Shown piece after piece: positions 11,500 through 20,806 of a stretch of DNA of 64,000 bases (positions are counted from its first letter, which is position 1; each line of letters opens with the position of its first letter). Made by a program: the position numbers and the translations under genes. Source of the DNA: Tetmemena sp. SeJ-2015 (lineage: Eukaryota > Ciliophora > Spirotrichea > Sporadotrichida > Oxytrichidae); the NCBI GenBank assembly GCA_027382625.1, contig JAJKFJ010021735.1:1-64000 (forward strand), read 5' to 3'. Under the pieces are notes generated by a model. It had not been told where the DNA came from. It saw only the letters and a list, made by a program, of their open reading frames with translations, and made no database searches.

Positions 11500-12865
11500 A
11501 TTATATTGTCCAAGTAAATATTTTTGAGGATTAAATTTTAATTTGAGTTCATCCCACTCCTTCAGGGTTGCAATTAAAGTGTAGTACTTAAAAACGTGCC
11601 GAAGAAGTCTTCGACAATCTTCTAAAAGATCTCATTTTAAATTCTATATATAATTTGTATTTTTTTTTCAATTAAAATTTTAAATTTAAGTAAATAAATC
11701 TCTGGTTCAATCCAAACATTAGAGAAAATATCCTACATAGCATACGAAGGGAGCACTCTTACTTTATAAATTTTGAAATTATTACTATAAAGAATATTTA
11801 TGTCTTGTGAAATAGAAGTAGATTTTGAAAGCTAGAGCGGAGAGTCTTCCTTTATAAATTGTGTTTATTTTCTGATTTATTTTGAGTCTTGAAATTCCTA
11901 GGAATATATACTTGGGAGTGGGTGTCCTTTCATTAGCTCTAAGTGGCCTTTCTTCTACAAATACTATAAAAGCAAAAAAGAAGAAAGCCTACAGAAGGAG
12001 AAGATAAAAGTTTTTAATGATCAGGTCAAAAGGTCTTAAGAAGGCAAAAAAATGTTGTTTCATTATAAAAATCGATGTTTATATTTATATGGGCAAAAAT
12101 AGTGAATTAGATAAAGAGCATCCACAATGTATAATCTGTCTAACTAGTCCTGCATCTATGAAGAAAAAAAATAATCTAAAAATATTCATTTGCATCTGTG
12201 ATAATGAGTCCTTGCAACCACCTATCTATCTGCTTTGGCTGCTACTAGCTTTTGTTAGAGAAGTCTCTGAACGAAAGGAAACCTCCCTCTGCTTTGTCAC
12301 AAGCAGCACAGTAAATAGTTCGTATCTAGAACTCTGTGCAAGCGGCTAGGAGTGAAGAGGAGGCTAAGCAGTAAAGTAGTATAAAGAAGGGAGCCTTTGA
12401 GTTTAAGTTAACTAGCTTCTTAGAGAAGGCCTAGTATTTTACAATCCTCAAATATGGTAGAAAACTTATATAACAGTAGTGAGTATCGAGAAGCGAGAAA
12501 CGGAAGAATAGACTTTAGGAATAGAATACATAGCTATAACTCACTAGCGTCTTAAAGAGAAGAGTTCAACCAGTTATTAGCTTTTAAATTTTGTGCGTTT
12601 GTATTGTTTATCATAATACTTTAATTTCTTCTTATTAGAAGTATTATTATGTGATAAAAGCTCGAGAAGAGGAACAATAGACAGGAATGCTATAACTCAG
12701 ATACTCTTATCTCTTTAGTAAAGAGCAGGAGGAAATTTACAGCATCTAAGCAGTACTTTCAATTAAAGTAACTTAAAGCAGGGAGGGTCGGTTTAATGCC
12801 CCATCTGCCGTAATAAGTCAGATTTCAGCAAAATAATACCCCTAGATATTAAGAAAGCGGAATGA
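11500..12865 (+). CDS. MUL1-like membrane RING E3 ubiquitin ligase, 5' end missing
   Basis: Open from about 11500 on the plus strand (FQFEFIPLLQGCNQSVVLKN), then GSIQTLEKISYIAYEGSTLT, which matches the BAM domain of MUL1/SP1-type ligases. A membrane helix (YLGVGVLSLALSGL) and a basic stretch (KAKKKKAYRRRRQK) follow, then a RING finger: CIICLTSP, CNHLSICFGC and, at the end, CPICRNKSDFSKIIPLD before TGA at 12863-12865. The family sits in mitochondrial, peroxisomal or plastid outer membranes and ubiquitinates membrane proteins. Four IESs are placed (11629-11697, 11842-11883, 12146-12206, 12533-12688). Some frame steps remain unresolved and are probably homopolymer errors. The first membrane helix and start codon are not here. 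The RING loop between the first Cys pair and CNH is unusually short. Confidence 0.72.
11629..11697. other. IES, 69 bp, pointer ATCTC
   Basis: ATCTC at 11629-11633 and 11698-11702. Excision joins STIFQKIS to GSIQTLEKISYIAYEG. Confidence 0.8.
11842..11883. other. IES, 42 bp, pointer GAGTCTT
   Basis: GAGTCTT at 11842-11848 and 11884-11890, joining ..ARAESLEIPRNIYLG. The left frame needs one base less in a T run near 11823. Confidence 0.68.
12146..12206. other. IES, 61 bp, pointer AGTCCT
   Basis: AGTCCT at 12146-12151 and 12207-12212, in frame, fusing CIICLTSP with CNHLSICFGC inside the RING. Confidence 0.68.
12533..12688. other. IES, 156 bp, pointer GCTATAACTCA
   Basis: The 11-bp direct repeat GCTATAACTCA is at 12533-12543 and 12689-12699 in the MUL1-like gene. 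The region between is AT-rich and contains TGA. Confidence 0.7.
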
Positions 12866-13337
12866 AAATGTCTTTACATGCAAACTGTGTCTATACTTCT
12901 ATTTAATTAACAATGACAACAGATTATATAATATACGTATTTTATTCCAATTTTGAAGGGAAAGATAAAATAGTTGTTGTCGAGTTAAATTATTGCTTAG
13001 TTCAAATGAGTTATTAAATAGTCTAGCTTTGAATAAATAAGAAAGAGTGATAAGAACGGCCCCTGTATTTTCTGTCTAAGAGGGCAAAAGTGAAAGAGAT
13101 TTCTCAGCCACTATTTTGCCCGTTCTCGGCCAGCACTTTCCACTCAGTCAAAGTTAAGTTCTTAAATTATGGCAAACATTTACAGTGCTTATATTAAGGC
13201 GGAACATTTACCATTTTTAGGAAAATATATATTGGATTACCAAGGTTATTAATAAATTTTTTATTTCATTGTGCTCCATAATAAATTCACTTAGTGGATT
13301 TGAGGTTATTCACTAAAGATTAACTTCTTAGATATGT
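12866..13337. other. Spacer with a possible orphan coding fragment at about 13020-13150
   Basis: Mostly AT-rich, but about 13020-13150 is GC-richer and open on the plus strand (IRTAPVFSVQEGK, then SERDFSATILPVLGQHFPLS). I do not recognise it. It could be one MDS of a gene whose other parts are elsewhere. Confidence 0.35.
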
Positions 13338-14942
13338 TCATTCTTGGATATTGGAGTGGATGCCTTATTGCAATATTTAATTACTTTTTTTCTCTTTCTC
13401 CTATTTAAGATTAAATATCGATTCTAATGATATTTTAGCACTATTAGATAGGATAATTTATTGGGGTAGTTTTGATTAGTGGAAGGTGACTTCAATTCCC
13501 TCTTTCGAAATTCGGCTCTGAGCCTCGATTCGAAGTTGAAATGACTGACTACCGTGCCTCTTCTCAGATGACCCAATTTATTCTTGATTAAGTACTTAAA
13601 TAGGATTCTTATCTTTTTATTAGTCTTCACCTTCTTCGCCTTTTGAGCGAGAAAGTTGAGGATTTTGCTGATGAGATTCCAAAGTGAAAGTCTCACGCGT
13701 ATTTAATTGACTTCATTATTCAGTATTCAGGGCTGAACTCATTAGGTAGTCTGCTTCCCTGCTGTAGGTGAACTAGTCGAAGAATACCTTTGACTTCTGG
13801 GAACTAGTCAGGAAGTTCTGACAGGGAGAATCAACAGGCCTCTCATTCAAAAACTGAGTGTGAATGTTCCCTGTATCCCTGCTGTCTGAAATTATTACAA
13901 AAGTTAATAGACATAAGCATTCAATGTGGTATAAAATGCTAGGCTTGAATACGGGAGGAACTTCTTTGCGAGACATAGCATCCCAGTCGACTCCTTAGAA
14001 GAAGGGGTGCATTTTAATCTCTTCAGCATCGAAAGGCCCACCACCGATTCTTTTGTTAGGGTTTCTCTGGAGAAGGCTTCTTATGAGACTTTGGAGCTAT
14101 GGTGAAGCACCAGCAAGTTTGGAAAAGTCAATTCTCTTGGTAGCAATAGTGTACAGCAGCTGCATTTTATTCAAATTCTGGAAGGGTGGTTTGCCTGTGT
14201 GCATCTCATAGATCAGAGCACCAAGGCTCCACCAGTCGACAGCACAGCCATGACCCTCCCCTCTGATTATTTCTGGGGCTAGATATTCTGGAGTGCCGCA
14301 AATTGTGAAAGCTTGCTCCTCCGAATCTTTGAAGATTCCTTGCTTAGAAAGACCGAAATCAGTCAGCCTCACGTGTCCCTCTCCATCCAAAAGGATGTTC
14401 TCGGGTTTCAAGTCACGATATATTATACCTGCCTTGTGCAGAGTTTCTATGGCGAGGATTATCTCAGCCACGTGGTATCGGATACGGTCCTCTGAGAATG
14501 TCTTCTCTCTGTTCAAGTGGTAAAATAATTCTCCTCCATTCAAAAAGTCCATCACCATATATCATTTACTACTATACACGATATAATATACCATGTAGAG
14601 TTTTTCCTCGGTTTGAAATGCGTAGTGCATGTTCACCAGGAATGGCGAGGTGATACTCTGGAGGATTTTACGCTCGGCCTTTGTGTGTTCAATTTGATTT
14701 CTCTTGAGGACGTCTGGCTTTTTGAGAACCTTCATGGCAAATAGCTCTCCAGTGGTCTTTTTCTTGACCAAGAAGACTTTCCCGAAGGAACCCCTCCCGA
14801 TCACTTTCAATATGGAGAAGTCTTCCTTAGAGATCTGGAGCTTTTGGTGTAGACCAGATCGGATTGAGGCCTGAGTCGACATATTTGACTGGTAGGATTC
14901 ATTGTAAATGTTTGTAGAGCGCTTTCCCTTGGAAGCACACAT
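13338..14942 (-). CDS. AGC-family serine/threonine protein kinase (S6K/RSK-like)
   Basis: ATG at 14940-14942. Gly-loop [16 protein letters not shown]-type lysine in [10 protein letters not shown], hinge [14 protein letters not shown], catalytic loop [20 protein letters not shown], activation segment [25 protein letters not shown] and the S6K-like end HPFFQGVDWDAM. The family phosphorylates Ser/Thr in growth signalling. After the lobe comes an AGC tail ([19 protein letters not shown]). Once a 24-bp IES carrying the first TGA is removed, a Gln/Ser-rich tail ([18 protein letters not shown]) runs to TGA at 13338-13340. Three IESs are listed: 14554-14589, 13889-13933 and 13699-13722. TAG and TAA clearly encode Gln here (SPQLQSLIR, HPFFQGV). 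Confidence 0.92.
13699..13722. other. IES, 24 bp, pointer GTATT, carries an in-frame TGA
   Basis: GTATT at 13699-13703 and 13723-13727. Its removal takes away the TGA that would end the kinase and joins SSALNT to [11 protein letters not shown] in the same frame. Confidence 0.75.
13889..13933. other. IES, 45 bp, pointer AAAT
   Basis: AAAT at 13889-13892 and 13934-13937. Excision fuses VFKPSI to [10 protein letters not shown], the usual AGC-tail spacing. Confidence 0.72.
14554..14589. other. IES, 36 bp, pointer ACCAT
   Basis: ACCAT at 14554-14558 and 14590-14594, in the hinge of the kinase. Excision gives [16 protein letters not shown]. Confidence 0.9.
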
Positions 14943-15636
14943 TGCTTATTGGTTTCCCATTTTCTTTCTAATGTATATAAACAAACTGTTCATTAAAATT
15001 CTATTAAATTTTAGCAAGCAAGTTTATTATGGACTGTTTAGGTAAGTAAGTTTCTTTTTGAGATTATAGATAAACTTCGCTTATTAGTATTCAAAGATTT
15101 TCAAGTCCTCAAAAATTATCTTTAAATATCTTTTCCTTTAGATCACAGCTTTTTTACTTTTTTTGAACTCCATATATCGAGTTCAAGCAAATATATTAAA
15201 AAAGACATTTAGTAAAATTCAATAAAATTTCGGATAGTGGCTACAATTTGATTAAAATTTAGAATTTTATCTCACTTTGATAGTAATGTATTTATTAATT
15301 ATTTAATATATTTCAGAGTGTTGGAGAAGAAGCATTTAATAGTGACTCATTGCCACTCTCCCTGAATAGTCTACGTCAACATTAACATCTCACGCGTAAA
15401 TGTCTCTTCAATATTATCTTTTTCTATATCCTTCTCCAAAACAAGAATCTTTGGCATATATGCTTAAATTCAGTCAAATACGAATGCACCATTACAGATT
15501 TAAAGAGATTTAAAATTACAAATCCTATAACTAAGCAAATTAATCATACTTGATCTAAAAACATACATATCTACAATTCATAGAGTTATAATTAAATTTC
15601 TGCGGAGAACCACCTCCACGAGTTTAATATCCGATC
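14943..15636. other. AT-rich intergenic region
   Basis: No sustained frame. 5' flank of the kinase and 3' flank of the Rab-like gene. Confidence 0.5.
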
Positions 15637-16990
15637 TCAGCAGCAATTCGCCTTCTTCTTTTTCTTTATTTGCTTATACGGTTCAAGCTGAATTGAAGTT
15701 GATGTGCGGCCCTTAATTCCATAGCCATCATCTCCGAGAATAAGCTTCGCCTCTACTTGCTGTCTGTTCTTTTCCTCTTCTCAATTTGATAAGCCTTTTG
15801 AGCTACTGTGAAAAATACTTGATCCACATTTATGTTTTCAGAGGCTGAGGCCTCAAAATAACCTAAGAGGCCCAGCTTTTTGACCATGAGATCTATTTCC
15901 TCAGCTGATACTTATCTCTCCGAAACCAAGTCTACTTTATTCCCAACAAGTACTATATATGATAGACTCAAAATTAGTTAAAAGATAAAAAATATACTAA
16001 CTCTTTGATAATAAGGTTTTAAACTATGTTATCCTTGGATTCGAGGGGACAATTTAATCTGAACTCTTTGATTGAGCCTTCAACTACGTAGAAGCTGTCT
16101 CTTTTGGTCAGATCGAATACAGCTACAGCTCCATGACAGTTCCTGAAGTAAGACTTTGTGAGTGACTTGAACTTTTCCTAGCCAGTTGTATCCCATATAT
16201 TCACCCTCGCTAAGGTGTCCTGAATTTTCAAGGTAACTGACTTCAAATCCACTCCCACCGTGTTGAGATAGCATCGGTCGAAGGAGTCACTCACAAAGCG
16301 AAATAAGAGGGAAGTCTTACCCGCAAACGAACTCCCTATCATAATTATTTTGTAGACGTTTTCATATTCTTGAAATTATAGAAGAACCTGAGTAAATAAA
16401 TTACAATTTAACGAAATTGGTTATAGGCTCCAAGAGTACCTTGAGCTTTACGAGAATCATTCCCATTCTTTTGGTATGTACTCTTCTTGCTTTTTGCATT
16501 TGAGCTTTATTAAGCACTGAAGTCCTTTATTGATTAGCTAGAATTATCTTAAATAATTATAGATTTGTCTCTAGCCTGATTTGAGGAAGTCATATTGAGA
16601 TGAGTGCTGGCTGTGAGTGATTGATCCATCTTGACTTTTGAAACCCCTTATACTTAGTTTTGATTGTCAATTTCGTTTCTCTGCGATATGAATTAGAACC
16701 ACTACCATTGTCTTACGAAGAGGCATCCATGTTAAAATATTAGCCTCATGTATAAATGTAGATATGTTTTCGACTTAAGAACCATACATCCTTCTCTCAC
16801 TAAGAGACTAGTCCGAGTTATATTTCCCAAGTGTATTCGTTTTAACTGCTGGTGACTCCTCAAATCAAACTTAAGAACTTATTATTTCTATTAAAGTTTC
16901 TTCTCAAATCTATTTTCTTGGGGGAGATAGTGATCTGGGAGAGTGTTTGTGAACGACTTACGGATCTGATTGAGCTTGCACTTCTTCCAT
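15637..16990 (-). CDS. Rab-like small GTPase with long N-terminal extension
   Basis: G-domain motifs in order: P-loop IIMIGSSFAGKTSLLFRFVSD, switch region with NTVGVDLK, WDTTGQEKFKSLT, VLVGNKVDLVSERQVSAEE (G4) and FEASASENINVDQVFF (G5). The protein ends KKKKKANCC, a Cys-Cys prenylation end, before TGA at 15637-15639. It would act in vesicle traffic. The start is taken at 16988-16990 (MEEVQAQSDP), giving an extra 130 or so Ser/Gln/Asn-rich residues before the G domain. That region needs an intron and the 16729-16763 IES removed; one frame step near 16640 is unresolved. MDQSLTAST at 16629 is an alternative start. The IES at 15951-15994 sits just before the G4 motif. Confidence 0.87.
15951..15994. 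other. IES, 44 bp, pointer TACTA
   Basis: TACTA at 15951-15955 and 15995-15999. Excision yields NLIIKELVLVGNKVDL in the Rab-like gene. Confidence 0.87.
16729..16763. other. IES, 35 bp, pointer ATGTT
   Basis: ATGTT at 16729-16733 and 16764-16768. It joins GSQVEN to MDASSQDNGSGSNS in the N-terminal extension. Confidence 0.7.
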
Positions 16991-17659
16991 TATTATGATT
17001 TAGCACTCTCTCACTTTAAAATTACACTTAAAGTATTTCTCTATAATTACAAAAGCTTGTTCGCATGCAACTATAACAGCATCAATTTATCATTTCTACT
17101 CTAAATCTTATTAATTTTTGCAAATAGATCAAAGAATGAGAGCAATTTGAGAGTGCGGTAAGTCAAGATAAAGCTTAAAATTAATTATTGCTGAATTGAA
17201 TAAAATATTGAGAGATCTTAATTAATAATGTATTGATAGATTAGAATAGTGGATGGAAGTAAAACAAAGATATTGAGTAGTGCTTATTAAAATAGTTGTA
17301 CATTTACTCATATTTAAAAGAACCTTGTGGATGATGGTTGAAGCCTTTAAGTGGATGTCAAGTCCTTGTGAGAGCTATCTCAAACTGCATTTATATTGTT
17401 GTAGCTCTCTTCAAAGTACACAAAACTTCACTTAGCAGCATCGTCAGAAACAAACCAGAAAGTTTGAAGAAATATCTTCATCTCAAGCTGTCCAAGTATA
17501 TCGCTGCTTTAATCTCATAGTACGAGTCGCAATCATTCTCATCAAAGTTCCTTGGATTATAAAATGCACTCTCATCTTCCCATCCTCATAGCTTTATTAA
17601 TCTTATCCTTAAAAATTGAAAGGAGATGCTCAGATTCCTCCAAGCCCGCACTTTCAATC
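16991..17659. other. Intergenic AT-rich DNA
   Basis: No gene recognised. The open plus-strand frames are antisense or random for a code with a single stop codon. Confidence 0.45.
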
Positions 17660-19298
17660 TCAATAGGCGTAGCCTCCATTAGGACCCTGAAAGCTGTTAT
17701 TGAAGTTGGACTGATAAGAGTATCTGCTGGCAGTGTTGGTCATCCTGTTGATAGTGTTGGCGAGTGAGAGTTTCTCATGCTGAAGATTTTAGATGATACT
17801 GTCCTTCTCCTCGTTCTAAAGCTTGGTCTCTTTTACCTCAGCTATCAGTTCCTATGAGAGAGAGTTAGTTATTCAAATTGAACTTACCTAGAGGCGCTTG
17901 TTCTGGATAGGAATAGCTTTCTTAAGAAGGATGTTCTAGTTAACCACATTTCGCACCTTATCTTCCACTTGCTGCTCTTTCTCCTCTAAAAGGTAATGAA
18001 CTTTAATCACGGTTGTTTGAGGAAGGTTTGGTTGATTAAACTTTGTTAAATGAGAACTTTAGGATTGAACTTACTTTCGAAGCCGAGGAGAATCTATGAA
18101 GCGATATTCTTAGCCTCATCTGAGCTCTAGGCGGTCATAAGATCCCTCACAAGTTTCTCAGCAAAATGTGCTTATGGTAGAGGCTGAGTCAACTGAAGTT
18201 GAAGTCTAGCTCAACTTCAGTGGTTGCTGTTGGAGCTATTGAGGATGAGAGTCTGTCATCTAGTCATCATCATTCTGAGTAGCAGCTGCAGAAGTAGACG
18301 TGTTGATCTGCATCATCATGCTTGAAGAGTTGACAGAATCATTTTGAGTGATAGTTGGCTTTCTCTGCAAGTGCGCAAATGAGTTAGTGGAAAGAAGTTG
18401 AGGAGGTTGCAGGCGATGAGGGTTCATCTTTGCATGGTTGACGATGTGCATCATGTTCTCACTCATCTCTTCATTTTTTGGAGATGAGACGAAAGTCTTG
18501 TACTCCTGATTTTAGGTATAGAACTCATTGACTCTGCGCTTCTTCTTGGACTGATCAACTCCAGTTGGAGGTTTGAGCTCTATACACATTGGTTTAATAT
18601 GAGATCCTCAAAAGAGATCAATCATAATTCATCAGACAAGCTACGCAAAGTCTTAGATACTTCATTTAGTGAGGCTACTTACGCTGGAACTGTCCTCCAT
18701 TAGAGGGTGCTTGAGCTTGCGAAGATGAGGTTGTAGCTTTTTTGTTCTCACCTGAGAGCAGCTTCTTAACAGCCTTGTCGCTGTCTCTCTCGCATTCTTG
18801 AAGAACTTGGCTGATTTACTATGAAGAGAGTCAACAAATGCACACATCTCAGAATGTAAAATGTTACCTGAGGGTCAAGGAGAGGGAACAGCTTTTGCAT
18901 GCGCTAGTGATCTGAAGGGATGGTCAACATGTCGGTTTGGCTCTAACTTAAACTTCCATTAGAGTCGAAGCTGTAAAATATATTAATTAAGTGTCTTAAT
19001 CTGATAAATAAGATTAATTAATTAAATGGAGCATTTTTATAATAAATTTAACTATGCTGTAGATGGAAGTGGGCATGATGCGTCTCTTAGAGAGTTATCC
19101 CTTGAGTAACATCTCGCTACCGATCTGTTGCCCCATCACTGAGAGTGAGTTCAAGTGGGTGTTCATGAAAGAAGTTGGAAAGCTGTGATTGAAACTTTGA
19201 CCTTGGTTGAGAGAAGTGTTGCTCTGCCCAATGTTAAAGGCTCCTTGGTTTCCTCCGACTGAAGGCATAGGTTGCTGACTGGTGATCTTGATGGACAT
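17660..19298 (-). CDS. CUE-domain coiled-coil protein
   Basis: ATG at 19296-19298 (MSIKITSQQPMPSVGG). A CUE ubiquitin-binding domain follows: MQKLFPLLDPQQ, then ISQVLQECERDSDKAVKKLL. The middle is Ser/Thr/Gln-rich (SSSMMMQINTSTSAAATQ). The end is a coiled coil (EEKEQQVEDKVRNVVNQN, then KRLQELIAEVKETKLQNEEK), finishing FQGPNGGYAY before TGA at 17660-17662. GT...AG introns split the CUE domain and the coil. Two IESs are clear, at 18970-19055 and 18189-18210. The CUE fold suggests ubiquitin-dependent sorting or degradation; I do not recognise a specific orthologue. Confidence 0.82.
18189..18210. other. IES, 22 bp, pointer TCAACT
   Basis: TCAACT at 18189-18194 and 18211-18216, within a short inverted repeat. 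Excision restores frame: QQQPLKLTQPLPQAHFAEKL. Confidence 0.8.
18970..19055. other. IES, 86 bp, pointer GCTGTA
   Basis: GCTGTA at 18970-18975 and 19056-19061. Excision joins IMPTSIYS to FDSNGSLSQSQTDM. Confidence 0.85.
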
Positions 19299-19934
19299 GA
19301 AGTTTCTTCTTCTTTTCCTTATTGAATTGATTATAAGAATGAAGGTAGTATATTTATATTTATAGCTGAGAATTTAGTAAAGAAAGAGAATTAAATTAGT
19401 TATTAAATTAAAATAGATTAAAATCGTGATTGTTAAGTATCTCAGATTAGAATTATTATTACACCATCCGATTTAGCATGAAATTTTAAGATCTTTTATC
19501 CTTGTAACTTTTGTGTGGGACCGCTCAGTAAAGAGTTATAAGCTACTCAAGTTTTGAATAGTTTGATTTTGAGGATGATGAAGAGGGAGATGAGTCATAT
19601 CTCACTGTTGAGAGGAGATGATTATAAAGAAAACTCATATTAATTTTTAACAAGCTATCGAACAAGCTGCAGATCATAGGGTGAATCATATTTAACTGCC
19701 ACAAAGTTGCAAGCTCTCCATTTATTATTTTAACCATTGCTGATTTTAATTTAATTCTCAACTATATTATAATTTTAAATTAATTGACAACTCTCCCACA
19801 CCCTAACAAAATCGACTATTACAATCGCATTTCACCAATAGGCCTGAGATTTGCTTCCCTACTTTGAATTTTCAAATATTTTATCACTCCTAATTTCGAA
19901 TATCTATTAGGGTGAAAGAAGATCACTGATTATT
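19299..19934. other. Spacer
   Basis: AT-rich; an open minus frame at 19543-19761 looks like chance. No feature supported. Confidence 0.4.
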
Positions 19935-20448
19935 AAACCTCAGAGGATGGAAATCTCGAAAGAGTGCTAGAATTTGAATTCTAAGCCTCTTTGAGTATAC
20001 TCTTTCATGGTCGGAAATAAGAGCATGAAGAGGGTATTTGAAGGAATTGTAAGTGGATATGTGAGGTCTTACCTGTCGTGGGTTGCGATGGAATCCTCAG
20101 AGTAGCGGACATCTCCCGCAAACTTGATGCGGAGGCACTTGCTGCCTGCGATCTCGTGGCGCTTCACTCTTCTTAAGAGTTCAGTGCTCAACATCAAAAA
20201 TTAAAGAGGCGCATCATTAATGAGTCAAATATATTGAAGTGTGCTCTTTCCCGCAAACATGGGTCCAATGATGAGCTCGATGCGACCTCTAGGTGGGTGG
20301 TGAGCGTTCACATCGGAGGCACTCTTGTGAGTGTGAGGTTGAGCGTGGTGATTCTCAAGAAGATTAATTTATAAAATGGATCATAAAGAAAGTGCAAATA
20401 GTAGATTGTTCTGGGAAGAGCCTGGGCTGTTCTCGGTAGATCTCTGCA
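19935..20448 (-). CDS. TK1: Thymidine kinase, N-terminal scrambled block
   Basis: Minus strand. ATG at 20446-20448 ([15 protein letters not shown]), then after two IESs [20 protein letters not shown], the P-loop of TK1-type thymidine kinases, then [20 protein letters not shown] and [14 protein letters not shown] consensus donor follows (CAG|GTAAG, about 20062). The coding then stops and intron sequence runs to the 8-bp pointer AAACCTCA at 19935-19942. The rest of the enzyme lies on the plus strand from 26510. The enzyme phosphorylates thymidine with ATP in dTTP salvage. The start codon is uncertain because the frame stays open upstream. Confidence 0.9.
20184..20240. other. IES, 57 bp, pointer GTGCTC
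   Basis: GTGCTC at 20184-20189 and 20241-20246, inside the P-loop codons. Excision gives [17 protein letters not shown]. Confidence 0.92.
20350..20402. other. IES, 53 bp, pointer GATT
   Basis: GATT at 20350-20353 and 20403-20406. Excision joins SPGSSQNN to [12 protein letters not shown]. Confidence 0.75.
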
Positions 20449-20806
20449 TGTTGATAGGGTTTGATGATGAATTAATAGTAGAGGGTGGGTAGTTTGCAAA
20501 TATTCTGCGAAATATTAAGTATTATAATTTGACTTTTAGCGCCAACCTATTTAAATTACACAGCATCAATCATTTACTGTTCAGACAATATATAAATAAA
20601 ACTTGGGTTATAAGCATAATGAAAACTTAAATTGTCAATAAAGTTAAGAATCTGATTTTAGGAAAATAGAGATGGGCTAAAATCTTGACTTGAATTAAAG
20701 AGAGAGAGAGAGAGAAGGAGAGTTTAAAGATTATTTAAGAATAAGTTGCGAATTAATTTAAAGCTTCATTTTCAAACTTTGTCTATGTTTCATCTTTGCT
20801 TCAAGC
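20449..20806. other. Intergenic
   Basis: AT-rich with a GA-repeat stretch near 20700-20720. No gene seen. Confidence 0.45.

Noticed and set aside
11560..11960. Minus-strand frames such as VLPSYAMQDIFSNVWIEPE
   Set aside because: They are antisense to the BAM-domain coding of the MUL1-like gene, which has family motifs on the plus strand.
13424..13696. Minus-strand 90-codon frame starting [13 protein letters not shown]
   Set aside because: The kinase frame itself, once the 24-bp IES is removed, runs through the same DNA with a more credible Q/S-rich tail.
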